Shown: positions 20,229 through 29,384 of the stretch, piece after piece
Position numbering within the stretch: position 1 is the first letter of the stretch
Layout of the letters: the number at the start of each line of letters is the position of its first letter
Source of the DNA: an uncultured Eggerthellaceae bacterium
Lineage (GTDB): Bacteria; Actinomycetota; Coriobacteriia; Coriobacteriales; Eggerthellaceae
NCBI GenBank assembly: GCA_947565915.1
Contig: CANOHY010000004.1
Coordinates: forward strand, 1-64,000
Reading direction: 5' to 3'
Length of the DNA: 64,000 nucleotides
Translations under genes and position numbers: made by a program
Notes under the pieces: generated by a model
Seen by the model: only the letters and a program-made list of their open reading frames with translations
Database searches by the model: none
What the model was told of the DNA's origin: nothing

Positions 20229-20651
20229 GTGGCAGAGCTCACCGACGAGCAGATTCGCGAGGAACAGCGCTTCCTCCAGGGACTTCCCCGCATGAACTGG
20301 GGCGCGCTTCTGATGCCTGGCATCTGGGGCCCAGCCCATGGTTTTTGGGTAAGCTTGCTGTTCTACCCGCTGTGGCTTCTGGCCGACAACCTCACGTTCA
20401 ATGCCTATCTTGACCCGCAGCCGTTCTGGATTGCCCTGTCGGCAATCTCGCTGATCGTGACGATAGGCGCTACGATCGTCTTCGCATTGGTGAGCCAACC
20501 TATTGCCGCCCACCGCGCCGAGGAGCGCGGCATCTCCCGCCAGCAATACCTCAAGCGCGAGCGCATATGGGCTGTGGTTTGCCTGATCATAGCCGTCGCG
20601 GCCTTTGCTTGGGCAACCTATTACAATCTGAACATCCGCATCGAAGTCTAA
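20229..20651 (+). CDS. Small membrane protein in the hydrogenase locus, function unknown
   Basis: 140 residues from a GTG with ribosome site GAAGGAG. Three hydrophobic segments (about residues 35-50, 62-82, 112-130). The opening block MNWGALLMPGIWGPAHGFW resembles short bacterial membrane domains with an NWGA-x(n)-IW pattern (DUF2628-like). The only role suggestion is context: it sits between hyaC and the maturation protease, with just 10 bp to the latter. Confidence 0.75.
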   Translation: MAELTDEQIREEQRFLQGLPRMNWGALLMPGIWGPAHGFWVSLLFYPLWLLADNLTFNAYLDPQPFWIALSAISLIVTIGATIVFALVSQPIAAHRAEERGISRQQYLKRERIWAVVCLIIAVAAFAWATYYNLNIRIEV

Positions 20652-20661
20652 GGAGCCAGCC

Positions 20662-21213
20662 GTGAGCGCAAATGCTATCGAAAGCGAAAGCCCGAAGAAG
20701 ATCGCTGTCTTTTGCGTGGGCAACCGCCTGCACCTCGACGATGGAGTGGGTCCTGCCGTGTACGATGCCGTGCTGGAAGGATTCGACGTGCCCGAGAACG
20801 TGGAGCTTTGCGACTTGGGCGTGCTAACGATGGACAAGATCAACTACGTGGATCGCTGCGATGCCATCATCACGGTGGATGCATTCGAGTATTCGGGCGA
20901 GCCGGTTGGCACCGTGCTGCGAGGCACGCCGCGCGACCTCGCTCCAGCACTGGGCCCTAACATCTCCCTTCACGACCTGCGTCTCGTCGACCTCTTCGAC
21001 CAAGCTGCGCTCATCGGGTACGAATGCGAGGGGATTTGCTTGGGCATGCAGGTGGAAAACGTAGACCCCGACTTTCTGACCGAAGACCTCACTCCTACCG
21101 TGAAAGCCCAACTTCCTCTGCTCATCGACACGCTCGCAGCCGAACTTGCGCGCCTTGGCTCACCGCTCGTCAGCAAGGCGACAGGCCTTCCCTATCTGGG
21201 TCCTGAGGCGTAG
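20662..21213 (+). CDS. hyaD: Hydrogenase maturation protease
   Basis: 183 residues; GTG start with AAGGAG at good spacing. Nickel-dependent endopeptidase that cleaves the C-terminal tail of the large subunit. Motifs: FCVGNRLHLDDGVGP with the first metal-binding acid, LCDLGV in place of the second, and TVDAF. Substrate is presumably HyaB. Residues LHLDDG deviate from the usual LxxDDG spacing only slightly. Confidence 0.92.
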   Translation: MSANAIESESPKKIAVFCVGNRLHLDDGVGPAVYDAVLEGFDVPENVELCDLGVLTMDKINYVDRCDAIITVDAFEYSGEPVGTVLRGTPRDLAPALGPNISLHDLRLVDLFDQAALIGYECEGICLGMQVENVDPDFLTEDLTPTVKAQLPLLIDTLAAELARLGSPLVSKATGLPYLGPEA

Positions 21214-21259
21214 AGCCTAGACCGCACGTATCCTGCCTCGATGCGTCATAAAAACGCCC

Positions 21260-21961
21260 TTAGGGTTTGATCTCGAGGGTGATCCGATCATCTTTCAGTC
21301 GCGCGCGCACTCGCTTCAGTCCCAGTGGCGCAAGCGCAGCTTCGGCCTGACGCACGCGCTCCAGCTTCTCGGACGTGATGGCCTCACCGAATGCCAGGCG
21401 CGTGTAGAGGCACGAGTTCGAAGGCTTGTCCCACGTGGGAAGGTCAAGTGCTCGAGAAAGCGCGCGCACATCGGCTTTTGTCAGATCACAATCCACAAAG
21501 GGCGTGGCGATGGCCGCCTCTTCGAGCGCCCGTCTTCCCGGGCGGTCCTCGGCCAGGTCATCCACGTTCGTGCCATCCACGATGCACTCGAGAGAACGCT
21601 CGCTTGCCAGCTGACGAATGCACCGGTATATCTCGCGCTTGCAGAGGTAGCAGCGCTCGGGCGGGTTCTGAGTGAACCCCGGCAACGCAAGCTCATCCAA
21701 GGCGAACACAACCTGATCTATGCCCCTATCCGCACAAAACCGTCGCGTAAAGCGATGGTCGTCTTCAGGTTGCGAGCCAATGCACGCCGTAAAGGCTACG
21801 GACTTGCTTCCCAAAGCACGATGCGCCACAGCCAACAGCAAGGTGGAATCCACTCCGCCCGAGAAGGCCACGGCAACCCGGCCCTTGCTCTCGAACCATT
21901 GCTCGAGCCGCTCAAGCTTATCTTCTAGGTGCCCTGCAGACGAGCTTTCCATGCCCTTCAA
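21260..21961 (-). CDS. larE: ATP-dependent sacrificial sulfur transferase LarE
   Basis: 233 residues. PP-loop ATPase with AFSGGVDSTLLL (about residues 33-44), PERCYLCKREIY, IVDGTNVDD and KPSNSCLYTRL. LarE adenylates a pyridine dicarboxylate precursor and donates sulfur to build the nickel-pincer cofactor. The Cys in NSCLYTRL aligns with the sacrificial Cys of characterised LarE. It is slightly shorter than the usual 270. Convergent with the hydrogenase protease gene. No larB or larC in the window. Confidence 0.85.
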   Translation of the reverse strand: MKGMESSSAGHLEDKLERLEQWFESKGRVAVAFSGGVDSTLLLAVAHRALGSKSVAFTACIGSQPEDDHRFTRRFCADRGIDQVVFALDELALPGFTQNPPERCYLCKREIYRCIRQLASERSLECIVDGTNVDDLAEDRPGRRALEEAAIATPFVDCDLTKADVRALSRALDLPTWDKPSNSCLYTRLAFGEAITSEKLERVRQAEAALAPLGLKRVRARLKDDRITLEIKP

Positions 21962-22081
21962 ACCTGACTTTCCTACGGTTTAGCTTGCGTAAGGAACGCG
22001 TAATCGACTTGCAACGTAACGCTTATTCTACAAGGATGGCGTTTCGCATAGGGATTGACGCCAAAAACCAGCATGAAGGGC

Positions 22082-22087
22082 TATAAT
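22082..22087 (+). promoter_or_regulatory. -10 box upstream of the radical SAM gene
   Basis: Consensus TATAAT, 87 bp before the chosen ATG. The only -35-like hexamer, TTGACG at 22055-22060, is 21 bp away, longer than normal, so the promoter may need an activator or use another -35. Confidence 0.4.
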
Positions 22088-22173
22088 ACCCTCCATTCGT
22101 CTTGGCCTCGGTCAAGGAGAATGCATTTGCAGGGAGAACGTTCGGCAGAACCAGAAGCACAGCGAGGGACATC

Positions 22174-23736
22174 ATGACGGAAAACGCGAAGAAGACCACC
22201 CAAGCGGACATAGCGAAATCCATGAACGTGAAGCTTGCGAAGCAGGGACTCGCCGATAGCGCCAAGCGCCTTGCCCTCTACAAGCTCATCGATTACGTGA
22301 TGGCCGACCCCGAGACCAACATCTGCAAGATAGTCGACAACGCGAACAAGTACCTTCCCGACAATCTGTTCCACAACCAGCGCGTTGCTATCAAGAATGC
22401 TATCGATAGCAAGAACAACTGGTACGAGCTCATCATGAGGATCTTGGACCTCAACCCCGAAGTGGTTCCTCAGTTGATGAAGACGTTCCTGGTAGACAGC
22501 AACTTCCTTGCGTGGCCCATGCAGGAAGAGAACCGCAAGAACCTGAAGTGCAACATTCCATGGGCCATCCTGCTTGACCCCACCAGTGCCTGCAACCTGC
22601 ATTGCACGGGCTGCTGGGCGGCCGAATACGGCCACAACGTGCAGCTCACCTACGACGAGATCGACGACATCATCAATCAGGGCACCGAGCTTGGCACCTA
22701 CGTTTACATCTATACCGGTGGCGAGCCACTGATCCGCAAGAAGGACCTCATCAAGCTCTGCGAGGCGCATCCCGACTGCTCGTTCTTGTCGTTCACCAAC
22801 GCAACGCTGATCGACGAGGAATTCTGCCAAGACATGATCCGCGTGAAGAACTTCATCCCTGCCATCTCGGTGGAGGGCATCGGCGAGGCCACCGATGTGC
22901 GCCGCGGCGAGGGCACCTTCGCGAAGATCGACGAGGCTATGGCACTATTGCGCAAGCATAAGCTGCCCTTCGGCGTATCGTGCTGCCATACCTCCCAGAA
23001 TTCCGACTCCCTGGCATCCGAGGAGTTCTTCGATTGGCTGATCGACCAAGGCGCCCTGTTCGCCTGGATCTTCACGTTCATGCCCGTGGGCTACAACACC
23101 AAGGATGACGCCTTGATGGCCACGCCCGAGCAGCGCGAGCACCTCTACCACCTGGTGCGCGACATGCGCGAGAAGAAGCCCATCTTCACGCTGGACTTCC
23201 AAAACGACGGCGAGTTCGTAGGCGGCTGCATCGCTGGCGGGCGCCGCTACTTGCACATCAACGCCAACGGCGACATCGAGCCTTGCGTGTTCGCGCATTA
23301 CTCCGACTCGAACATCCGCGACGTCACGCTGCTGGAAGCTTTCCAGGCGCCGTTGTTCAAGCAGTACTACGACAACATGCCCTTCGACGGCAATAACCTG
23401 CTTCGCCCCTGCCCCATCTACGAGAACACCTACAAACTGGCCGAGATGGTGGAGGCATCGGGCGCGAAGTCGACCGACCTGGAGCACTCCGAGGACGCAC
23501 GCGAGCTCGGTGCCAAGTTCGAGCAGCGTGCGAAGGACTGGGCTCCCGTTGCCGAGCGGCTGTGGTACGACGGCTCCGACCCCCGCGCAAAGTGGCGCGC
23601 GCGCCGCTACGTAGCGCAGTCCGAGGCCGACATCGAGAAGTTCGAGCGCAACGGCCGCGTGGGCAGCGCCCCGTTCGATGAACGCGATGCCGACGTGGAA
23701 CGCATCAAGCAGGCCATGGAGGCTCAGCAGGATTAA
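22174..23736 (+). CDS. Radical SAM protein, function unknown
   Basis: 520 residues from the ATG at 22174, preceded by GAGGGA; an upstream in-frame start at 22102 lacks a site. The 4Fe-4S/SAM motif is CNLHCTGC (CX3CX2C) at about residue 145, followed by YIYTGGEPLIRKKDL, typical of radical SAM barrels. The C-terminal part has GDIEPCVFAHYSDSNIRD and RPCPIYEN, which could bind an auxiliary cluster. An N-terminal helical domain of about 130 residues precedes the barrel. Monocistronic with its own terminator; substrate cannot be inferred. Confidence 0.85.
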   Translation: MTENAKKTTQADIAKSMNVKLAKQGLADSAKRLALYKLIDYVMADPETNICKIVDNANKYLPDNLFHNQRVAIKNAIDSKNNWYELIMRILDLNPEVVPQLMKTFLVDSNFLAWPMQEENRKNLKCNIPWAILLDPTSACNLHCTGCWAAEYGHNVQLTYDEIDDIINQGTELGTYVYIYTGGEPLIRKKDLIKLCEAHPDCSFLSFTNATLIDEEFCQDMIRVKNFIPAISVEGIGEATDVRRGEGTFAKIDEAMALLRKHKLPFGVSCCHTSQNSDSLASEEFFDWLIDQGALFAWIFTFMPVGYNTKDDALMATPEQREHLYHLVRDMREKKPIFTLDFQNDGEFVGGCIAGGRRYLHINANGDIEPCVFAHYSDSNIRDVTLLEAFQAPLFKQYYDNMPFDGNNLLRPCPIYENTYKLAEMVEASGAKSTDLEHSEDARELGAKFEQRAKDWAPVAERLWYDGSDPRAKWRARRYVAQSEADIEKFERNGRVGSAPFDERDADVERIKQAMEAQQD

Positions 23737-23771
23737 CCGTGCGTGCCTGCACGAAAGTTCTTGTGATTGAC

Positions 23772-23808
23772 GAACCGCCCGCTCGACAAGAGTTGGCGGT
23801 TCTCTTTT
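23772..23808 (+). terminator. Intrinsic terminator after the radical SAM gene
   Basis: GAACCGCC (23772-23779) pairs with GGCGGTTC (23795-23802), followed by TCTTTT. The stem is GC-rich with a T tail. Confidence 0.75.
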
Positions 23809-23904
23809 GGTGATAAGACGCTGCCATCTGCAGCATTGGTGCGCTTGCGGGCAGCGAACCTGCTCCCAACCTCAACTATGCGATAATCCTCACGGGAGGT
23901 TCGC

Positions 23905-24318
23905 GTGAAGAAACTGATAGCCCAATTCATGAAGTTCGGTGTGGTAGGCGCCATCGCCTTTCTCATCGATTTCGGACTGCTCTGGCTGCTTACCAGCATC
24001 TTTGGCGTGTACTATCTAGTGAGCGCCACCATCTCGTTCACTGTATCGGTGATCTTCAACTACCTGGCATCCATGCGCTACGTGTTCAAGCATCGCCAAG
24101 ATATGTCGCGGCGCAAAGAGTTCGTCATCTTCGTCATTCTGTCGGTCATCGGGCTTATCATTAACAACGTTCTGATGTGGGCAGGCGTAAGCCTGCTGAA
24201 CATCTATTACCTGATCGTGAAGATCTTCGCAACAGCAGTGGTAACTGTATGGAACTTCGTCACGCGCAAGATCTTCTTAGATGCAGGCGACCAGCCAGTT
24301 GCCGAAGACATAGTGTAG
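23905..24318 (+). CDS. GtrA family membrane protein
   Basis: 137 residues; GTG start with GGGAGG upstream. Four hydrophobic helices and the family opening FMKFGVVGAIAFLIDFGLLW, plus VSATISFTVSVIFNYLASMRYVF. GtrA-like proteins are proposed to help translocate lipid-linked sugars for surface glycan decoration. The C-terminus NFVTRKIFL fits. No glycosyltransferase partner is adjacent. Confidence 0.9.
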   Translation: MKKLIAQFMKFGVVGAIAFLIDFGLLWLLTSIFGVYYLVSATISFTVSVIFNYLASMRYVFKHRQDMSRRKEFVIFVILSVIGLIINNVLMWAGVSLLNIYYLIVKIFATAVVTVWNFVTRKIFLDAGDQPVAEDIV

Positions 24319-24364
24319 AAGCGAGCGAGAAACCTCAAGGACCCCGGGAATTCAAGGAGCGAGC

Positions 24365-26005
24365 ATGCCCAGCACCGACTATCTCATCATGAACGCAGCC
24401 AAGCAGCCCGAGCGCATAGCGCTGGTAGAGGTGAACCCAGCCATCCGCGAAAGCCATGGCGATAACTGGCGCGACTACGAGTTGGTGGAGACCATCCCCT
24501 CGAAGCGCTACCGTCGCGAGCTCACTTGGCGTGCCTTCAACGGACTGGCCAACCGTTTTGCGCACATGCTCATCGATGCGGGATACGAGCCGAACGCAAA
24601 GGTGGCGATTCTGCTGATGAACAGCCTGGAATGGCTGCCCATATACTTCGGCGTGCTGAAGGCAGGATGCGTGGCTGTGCCACTGAACTACCGCTATACG
24701 GCCGACGAGATCAAATACTGCCTGGAGCTCTCCGACGCCGAAGCGCTCGTCTATGGCCCCGAGTTCATCGACCGCATCGATGCGATCGCAGGCGACATTC
24801 CGCAAATACGCGACCTCATCTTCGTAGGCGAGGATTGCCCATCTGTTGCCACCAGCTATCAGCAGCATATCAATCACTACTCGGCCGACGAACCAGATGT
24901 GGTCATCAGCGACGAGGACAACGCCGCCATCTACTTCAGCAGCGGAACCACGGGCTTTCCCAAAGCCATCTTGCACAACCACTTAAGCCTGATGCAAGCC
25001 GGCATATGCGAACAGCACCATCACGGGCAAACCAAGGACGACACCTTCCTCTGCATACCGCCCTTGTACCACACGGGCGCGAAGATCCACTGGTTCGGCA
25101 GCCTAGTGTCGGGCAGCAGCGCCGTGATCTTGCGCGGCGTGCGTCCCGATTGGATCTTGCAGACCATCTCCGAAGAGCATTGCACCATCGCCTGGCTGCT
25201 GGTGCCTTGGGCACAGGACATCCTGGACGCAATCGACTCGGGCGAGATGGATCCCAGCAACTACCGCCTTGACCAGTGGCGCTTGATGCATATCGGGGCT
25301 CAGCCCGTACCGCCCAGCCTGGTGAGGCGCTGGCTGAAGGTGTTCCCCCATCACCTGTTCGACAACAACTACGGGCTTTCCGAGGGCATGGGGCCCGGAA
25401 GCCTGCATTTAGGCATCGAGAACATCGATCACGTGGAAACCAACGGCGTGCCCGGATGGGGTTGGGAAGCCGACATCCGTCGCGAAGATGGCACGTCGGT
25501 GAACCACGACAACGAAGAAGTGGGCGAGCTGTGCCTGAAGGGCAACTGCGTGATGCTGGAATACTACAACAACCCTGAAGCCACCGCCGAAGCAATACGC
25601 GATGGTTGGCTTTACACGGGCGACATGGCGAAGATCGACAAAGACGGCTTCATCACGCTGGTAGACCGCGCGAAAGACGTCATCATTTCCGGCGGCGAGA
25701 ACCTGTACCCCGTGCAGATCGAGACGTTCATCCGCACGCACGACGCCGTGCGCGACGTGGCCGTGATTGGCATGCCCGACGCGCGGTTGGGCGAGATAGC
25801 CTGCGCGGTGATAGAGGTCAAAGAGGGGCATGCGTGCACAGAAGACGAAATGCGCACGTTTTGCGAAGAGCTGCCCCGCTACAAGCGCCCTCGCCAGTAC
25901 ATCTTCGCCGAGGTGCCGCGCAATTCCACGGGCAAGATCGACAAACCTGCGCTGCGCAAGCGCTACACGGGCGGCAGCGTGGTAGCCCAGGAGATCGAGC
26001 AGTAG
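24365..26005 (+). CDS. AMP-dependent acyl-CoA synthetase/ligase
   Basis: 546 residues. Class I adenylate-forming enzyme activating a carboxylic acid, probably a fatty acid, to acyl-CoA. Core motifs in order: YFSSGTTGFPKAIL (P-loop), NNYGLSEGMG (A5-like), GWLYTGDMAKIDKDGF (hinge region) and the catalytic Lys context NSTGKIDKPALRK. A ribosome site CAAGGAG lies upstream. Convergent with the lysozyme gene, two bases apart. Chain length is not deducible. Confidence 0.9.
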   Translation: MPSTDYLIMNAAKQPERIALVEVNPAIRESHGDNWRDYELVETIPSKRYRRELTWRAFNGLANRFAHMLIDAGYEPNAKVAILLMNSLEWLPIYFGVLKAGCVAVPLNYRYTADEIKYCLELSDAEALVYGPEFIDRIDAIAGDIPQIRDLIFVGEDCPSVATSYQQHINHYSADEPDVVISDEDNAAIYFSSGTTGFPKAILHNHLSLMQAGICEQHHHGQTKDDTFLCIPPLYHTGAKIHWFGSLVSGSSAVILRGVRPDWILQTISEEHCTIAWLLVPWAQDILDAIDSGEMDPSNYRLDQWRLMHIGAQPVPPSLVRRWLKVFPHHLFDNNYGLSEGMGPGSLHLGIENIDHVETNGVPGWGWEADIRREDGTSVNHDNEEVGELCLKGNCVMLEYYNNPEATAEAIRDGWLYTGDMAKIDKDGFITLVDRAKDVIISGGENLYPVQIETFIRTHDAVRDVAVIGMPDARLGEIACAVIEVKEGHACTEDEMRTFCEELPRYKRPRQYIFAEVPRNSTGKIDKPALRKRYTGGSVVAQEIEQ

Positions 26006-26007
26006 CA

Positions 26008-27054
26008 CTAGTCCAGCGCGTGGGTGAGGTCGATGTTCATGTCCACTGCCACAGGTATACCTGCCACCTGGCCACCATTCGAATACTGCCACATCACGAT
26101 ATCCAGCTTGTTGCTCGGAGCGGGCACGTCGTATTCTGCCCACCATATGTCGCGCTTCTCCATCTCGGAGCGCCGGTAGCGGGCCATATCCTGCGCGTTG
26201 CCATATACCATGGCATCGTAGCCCGCAGCCTCGATGCGCTTGCAGAACGCATCGGCTATCTCAGTCATCTGGTCGGTCGAAAGGCCCGAAGTGCGCGACT
26301 GCGCCAAGTTCAGCACGTGTTCCTCGGAGTCGAACACAATGGGATACTGCAGATCGGCACCGCCGAGGTTCTCCAACACGAAGTTGGCTTCCTCGCGCGC
26401 CTCGTCGGGCGTATTCGCCTGCGAGAAGAAGTAGATGCCCCGATCGATTCCCGCATTGGCCGCACCTGCCAGATTATCGTGGAAGTACTCGTCCAAATAC
26501 AGATCGCCTGCCGTTGCTCCCCGATAGCCAAGCCGAATCATGGCGAAGTCGATGCCATCGGCGGCAACGGCACTCCAGTCTATCTGATGCTGATTCTCCG
26601 ATACGTCGATGCCCAAGCGCGACTTCACCACCCCATCGTCCACATAGGCATAGCGTCCGTTCGTGCGATCGAGCTTGCTCCAGTCGTAAGGGGAAACGTA
26701 AGCCTGCTCGGCCATGCGATCCGAAGCATCCCTGTCGACCAAAGGCGCCAGCAACACGATGCCCAAAGCAACCACCAGGGCAACTACCACCACGCCCACC
26801 ACGTAGCGCAGGTTGCGTTTGAGAAAGCGAGACGTGGCATCACCCCGCACAGGGCCCTCGCCTTGCGAGCTTGCGTGCGCCGCCGCCGCCATGCGCGCGA
26901 GCTTCTGCTGACGCGTGGTGTAAGGCACGCGCCCTCCTGAGGTGCTGTCGCCCGAGCCGGGTTCTTTGGGTGGTTGATACGTGGGCACGTTAACTCCGTC
27001 ATGCATCGGGAAAGAATGGCTGCCCGAGTCGTAGTTGGTTTCCCATTGGGCCAT
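26008..27054 (-). CDS. Membrane-anchored GH25 lysozyme-like protein
   Basis: 348 residues. A cytoplasmic N-terminus of about 85 residues (Pro/Gly-rich, then basic RFLKRNLRY), one membrane helix (about 91-112), then an extracellular GH25 muramidase domain starting [18 protein letters not shown]25 features visible: [26 protein letters not shown] and PIVFDSEEH with catalytic-site acids. Likely remodels peptidoglycan. No good ribosome site at the ATG; TATAAT lies about 30 bp upstream (27085-27090 on the other strand). Confidence 0.87.
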   Translation of the reverse strand: MAQWETNYDSGSHSFPMHDGVNVPTYQPPKEPGSGDSTSGGRVPYTTRQQKLARMAAAAHASSQGEGPVRGDATSRFLKRNLRYVVGVVVVALVVALGIVLLAPLVDRDASDRMAEQAYVSPYDWSKLDRTNGRYAYVDDGVVKSRLGIDVSENQHQIDWSAVAADGIDFAMIRLGYRGATAGDLYLDEYFHDNLAGAANAGIDRGIYFFSQANTPDEAREEANFVLENLGGADLQYPIVFDSEEHVLNLAQSRTSGLSTDQMTEIADAFCKRIEAAGYDAMVYGNAQDMARYRRSEMEKRDIWWAEYDVPAPSNKLDIVMWQYSNGGQVAGIPVAVDMNIDLTHALD

Positions 27055-27174
27055 TTCGGCAGAATGGGCGATGCGCTATGGGCTATTATACAGAGGTTGC
27101 GCGCACGCGGCCGCGTGCTAGCCGCCGATTGCCGCGCACCACCAAGGAAGATGCGCTTTTTAAGGAGACGCTTC

Positions 27175-27639
27175 ATGGGAAAACATGACGAGCTCACCGT
27201 GCTCGGGAGCAAGACGCCAGTACCCACCGACTATGATCCCTCCATCTTGGAGACGTTCGAGAACGCGCATCCCGAGCGCGACTACTTCGTTACCCTGCGC
27301 TGCCCGGAGTTCACCACGCTCTGCCCGCTGACCGGCCAGCCCGATTTCGCCACATTGCTCATTAATTACGTGCCCAACGAGCGCATGGTGGAAAGCAAGT
27401 CGCTCAAGCTCTATCTGTTCGGCTTTCGCAACCACGGCGATTTTCACGAAGACGTGACCAACATCATCCTCGATGACCTCAAAGACCTCATGAAACCAAA
27501 GTATATCGAGGTCAAGGGCTTGTTCGTGCCACGCGGCGGCATAGCCATTCACCCGTTCGCCAATTGGGCAAACCCAGATTTCGACTATGATGAGGTTGCT
27601 CGAGCGCGCATGTTCGAGCAACTGGATTTGAACGCATAG
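27175..27639 (+). CDS. queF: NADPH-dependent 7-cyano-7-deazaguanine reductase
   Basis: 154 residues from the ATG at 27175, with AAGGAG upstream; the longer frame is spurious. Reduces preQ0 to preQ1 in queuosine synthesis. Single-domain (unimodular) type: active-site Cys in [18 protein letters not shown]-binding motif [15 protein letters not shown], and the zinc/substrate region [12 protein letters not shown]. The next gene in the same direction is a preQ1-controlled transporter. Confidence 0.95.
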   Translation: MGKHDELTVLGSKTPVPTDYDPSILETFENAHPERDYFVTLRCPEFTTLCPLTGQPDFATLLINYVPNERMVESKSLKLYLFGFRNHGDFHEDVTNIILDDLKDLMKPKYIEVKGLFVPRGGIAIHPFANWANPDFDYDEVARARMFEQLDLNA

Positions 27640-27708
27640 AGAGCACGCGCTCAGGTGCGGTAGGCAGGGCGGGCATGGCTCGCGAAGACGGTTCCCGGCC
27701 GTTCCGGG

Positions 27709-27744
27709 AGGTTGTTCGCAACATCCAACCTAAAAAAACTAAGG
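27709..27744 (+). promoter_or_regulatory. PreQ1-I riboswitch
   Basis: Stem P1 AGGTTG (27709-27714) with CAACCT (27726-27731), loop TTCGCAACATC, then the A-rich tail AAAAAAACTAAGG (27732-27744), the hallmark of class I preQ1 aptamers. The terminal AAGG is also the best Shine-Dalgarno for the ATG at 27757, so ligand binding would hide it (translational control). The downstream gene is a queuosine-precursor transporter, which supports the call. Confidence 0.85.
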
Positions 27745-27756
27745 CAGGCACCAACC

Positions 27757-28428
27757 ATGAGGAAAACAAACGCAAACCTGATGATATGCGCCATGGCCTT
27801 CGCCGTGGCGCTCGTCATTTCCAACGTGATCACCGCCAAGGTAATCCAAACGGGCATACCGCTATGGGGAAGCACCATCTTGGTTCCATCGGCCGTGATC
27901 TGCTACTGCATCACCTTCCTGATGACCGACGTAGTGGGCGAGATCTGGGGGCCAAAGGAAGCGCGCACGGTGGTGCTTGCCGGCTTCGGCTGCCAGTTGA
28001 TGGCCACAGCCCTCATCGTGATTGGCCAGCTGCTTCCACCCGCTGATACCGCCATGCAAGCAGCTTACGAGATGCTGCTCGGACAGAACGTGGTGTTCGT
28101 CATAGCCAGCATGACTGCCTACCTCCTCTCGCAGAGCTGGGACGTGTTCGTGTTCCACCGACTGCGCGCGCACTTCCTGTCGCGTGGCACCACCACGCGC
28201 CATAGATGGATCTGGAACAATGCCTCCACCATGACCTCGCAGGTCATCGATACAGTCGTCTTCGTGGGAATCGCCTTTGGCCTGGGCATGGGATGGCTTT
28301 TCGATGAAGCGCTCAGCGTGCAGCTGGTCACCATGATGATTGGCCAATACCTGTGCAAGCTGGTGCTCGCGCTGATCGACACGCCCTTCTTCTACTTCCT
28401 TACGCGCAAGTGCACCACAAAGGAATAG
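27757..28428 (+). CDS. yhhQ: Queuosine precursor transporter (VUT/YhhQ family)
   Basis: 223 residues from the ATG at 27757, placed just after the riboswitch. About six hydrophobic segments. Family blocks: VISNVITAKV, FLMTDVVGEIWG, SQSWDVFVFHRLR and NNASTMTSQVIDTVVFVGIAFG. The family takes up preQ0 or preQ1. Riboswitch control and the preceding queF suggest salvage when preQ1 is low. Confidence 0.92.
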   Translation: MRKTNANLMICAMAFAVALVISNVITAKVIQTGIPLWGSTILVPSAVICYCITFLMTDVVGEIWGPKEARTVVLAGFGCQLMATALIVIGQLLPPADTAMQAAYEMLLGQNVVFVIASMTAYLLSQSWDVFVFHRLRAHFLSRGTTTRHRWIWNNASTMTSQVIDTVVFVGIAFGLGMGWLFDEALSVQLVTMMIGQYLCKLVLALIDTPFFYFLTRKCTTKE

Positions 28429-28503
28429 CACGGTGCCCGTGGGTTCTGGCATAATGGTAAGGTTGAAACGAATGGACGGCGCAATATGAAGGAAGGCGCA
28501 AGC

Positions 28504-29376
28504 ATGCCAGGAATCGACATCAAGCCCGATGCGCAAGGTAAGGTGCGCGACCTCTACGACCTAGGCGATAAGCTGTTGTTGGTAGCAACCGACCGCATCT
28601 CGGCATTCGATTACATCTTGCCCGACGAGATTCCCTACAAGGGCATCGTGTTGACGCAAATCAGCTGCTTTTGGCTCGACTATCTTAGCGACATCGTGGA
28701 AAACCATCTCATCTCGGCTGATGTGGCCGACTTGCCCGAGCAGTTCAAGCCCTACGCCGACTACCTGCGCGGGCGCTTCATGCTGGTGCGCAAGGCCAAC
28801 ATGTTCCCCATCGAGTGCATCGTGCGCGGATATCTGGCTGGCAGTGGACTTGCGGAATACGAGCAAAATGGAACGGTTTGCGGCATAGAACTGCCTGCTG
28901 GGCTCGTGAACTCCTCGAAGCTCCCCGAACCCATCTTCACGCCCTCTACCAAGGCTGAGATAGGCGATCACGACGAGAACATCAGCTTCGAGCGCTGCGC
29001 GCAGATCATCGGCGAGAACGATGCCGCTGCCTTGCGCTACCTGTCGCTGGCAGTGTACGAAAAGGCGCGCGACCACGCCGAGAAGCAGGGCATCATCATA
29101 GCCGACACCAAGTTCGAGTTCGGTCGCTTGGGCGATGACATCATCCTGGCCGACGAGGTGCTGACCCCCGATTCGTCGCGCTTCTGGCCCGGCGACGACT
29201 ACCAGCCCGGGCGCAGCCAAGCAAGCTACGACAAGCAGTTCGTGCGCGACTGGCTTTCCGCCAACTGGGACAAGACAGGCGAGCCACCGCACCTACCCGA
29301 TGACATCATCCAGAAGACGAGCGAGAAGTACATCCAGGCATACGAGACCATCACTGGTCGCACGTTCGATTTTTAG
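28504..29376 (+). CDS. purC: Phosphoribosylaminoimidazole-succinocarboxamide synthase
   Basis: 290 residues from the ATG at 28504, which has GGAAGG at good spacing; an ATG at 28486 is less likely. SAICAR synthase of purine synthesis, joining CAIR and aspartate. Visible: [47 protein letters not shown] and [10 protein letters not shown], all family signatures. Length is that of the about 290-residue type. The next gene starts 8 bp later. Confidence 0.96.
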   Translation: MPGIDIKPDAQGKVRDLYDLGDKLLLVATDRISAFDYILPDEIPYKGIVLTQISCFWLDYLSDIVENHLISADVADLPEQFKPYADYLRGRFMLVRKANMFPIECIVRGYLAGSGLAEYEQNGTVCGIELPAGLVNSSKLPEPIFTPSTKAEIGDHDENISFERCAQIIGENDAAALRYLSLAVYEKARDHAEKQGIIIADTKFEFGRLGDDIILADEVLTPDSSRFWPGDDYQPGRSQASYDKQFVRDWLSANWDKTGEPPHLPDDIIQKTSEKYIQAYETITGRTFDF

Positions 29377-29384
29377 GAATTCGC

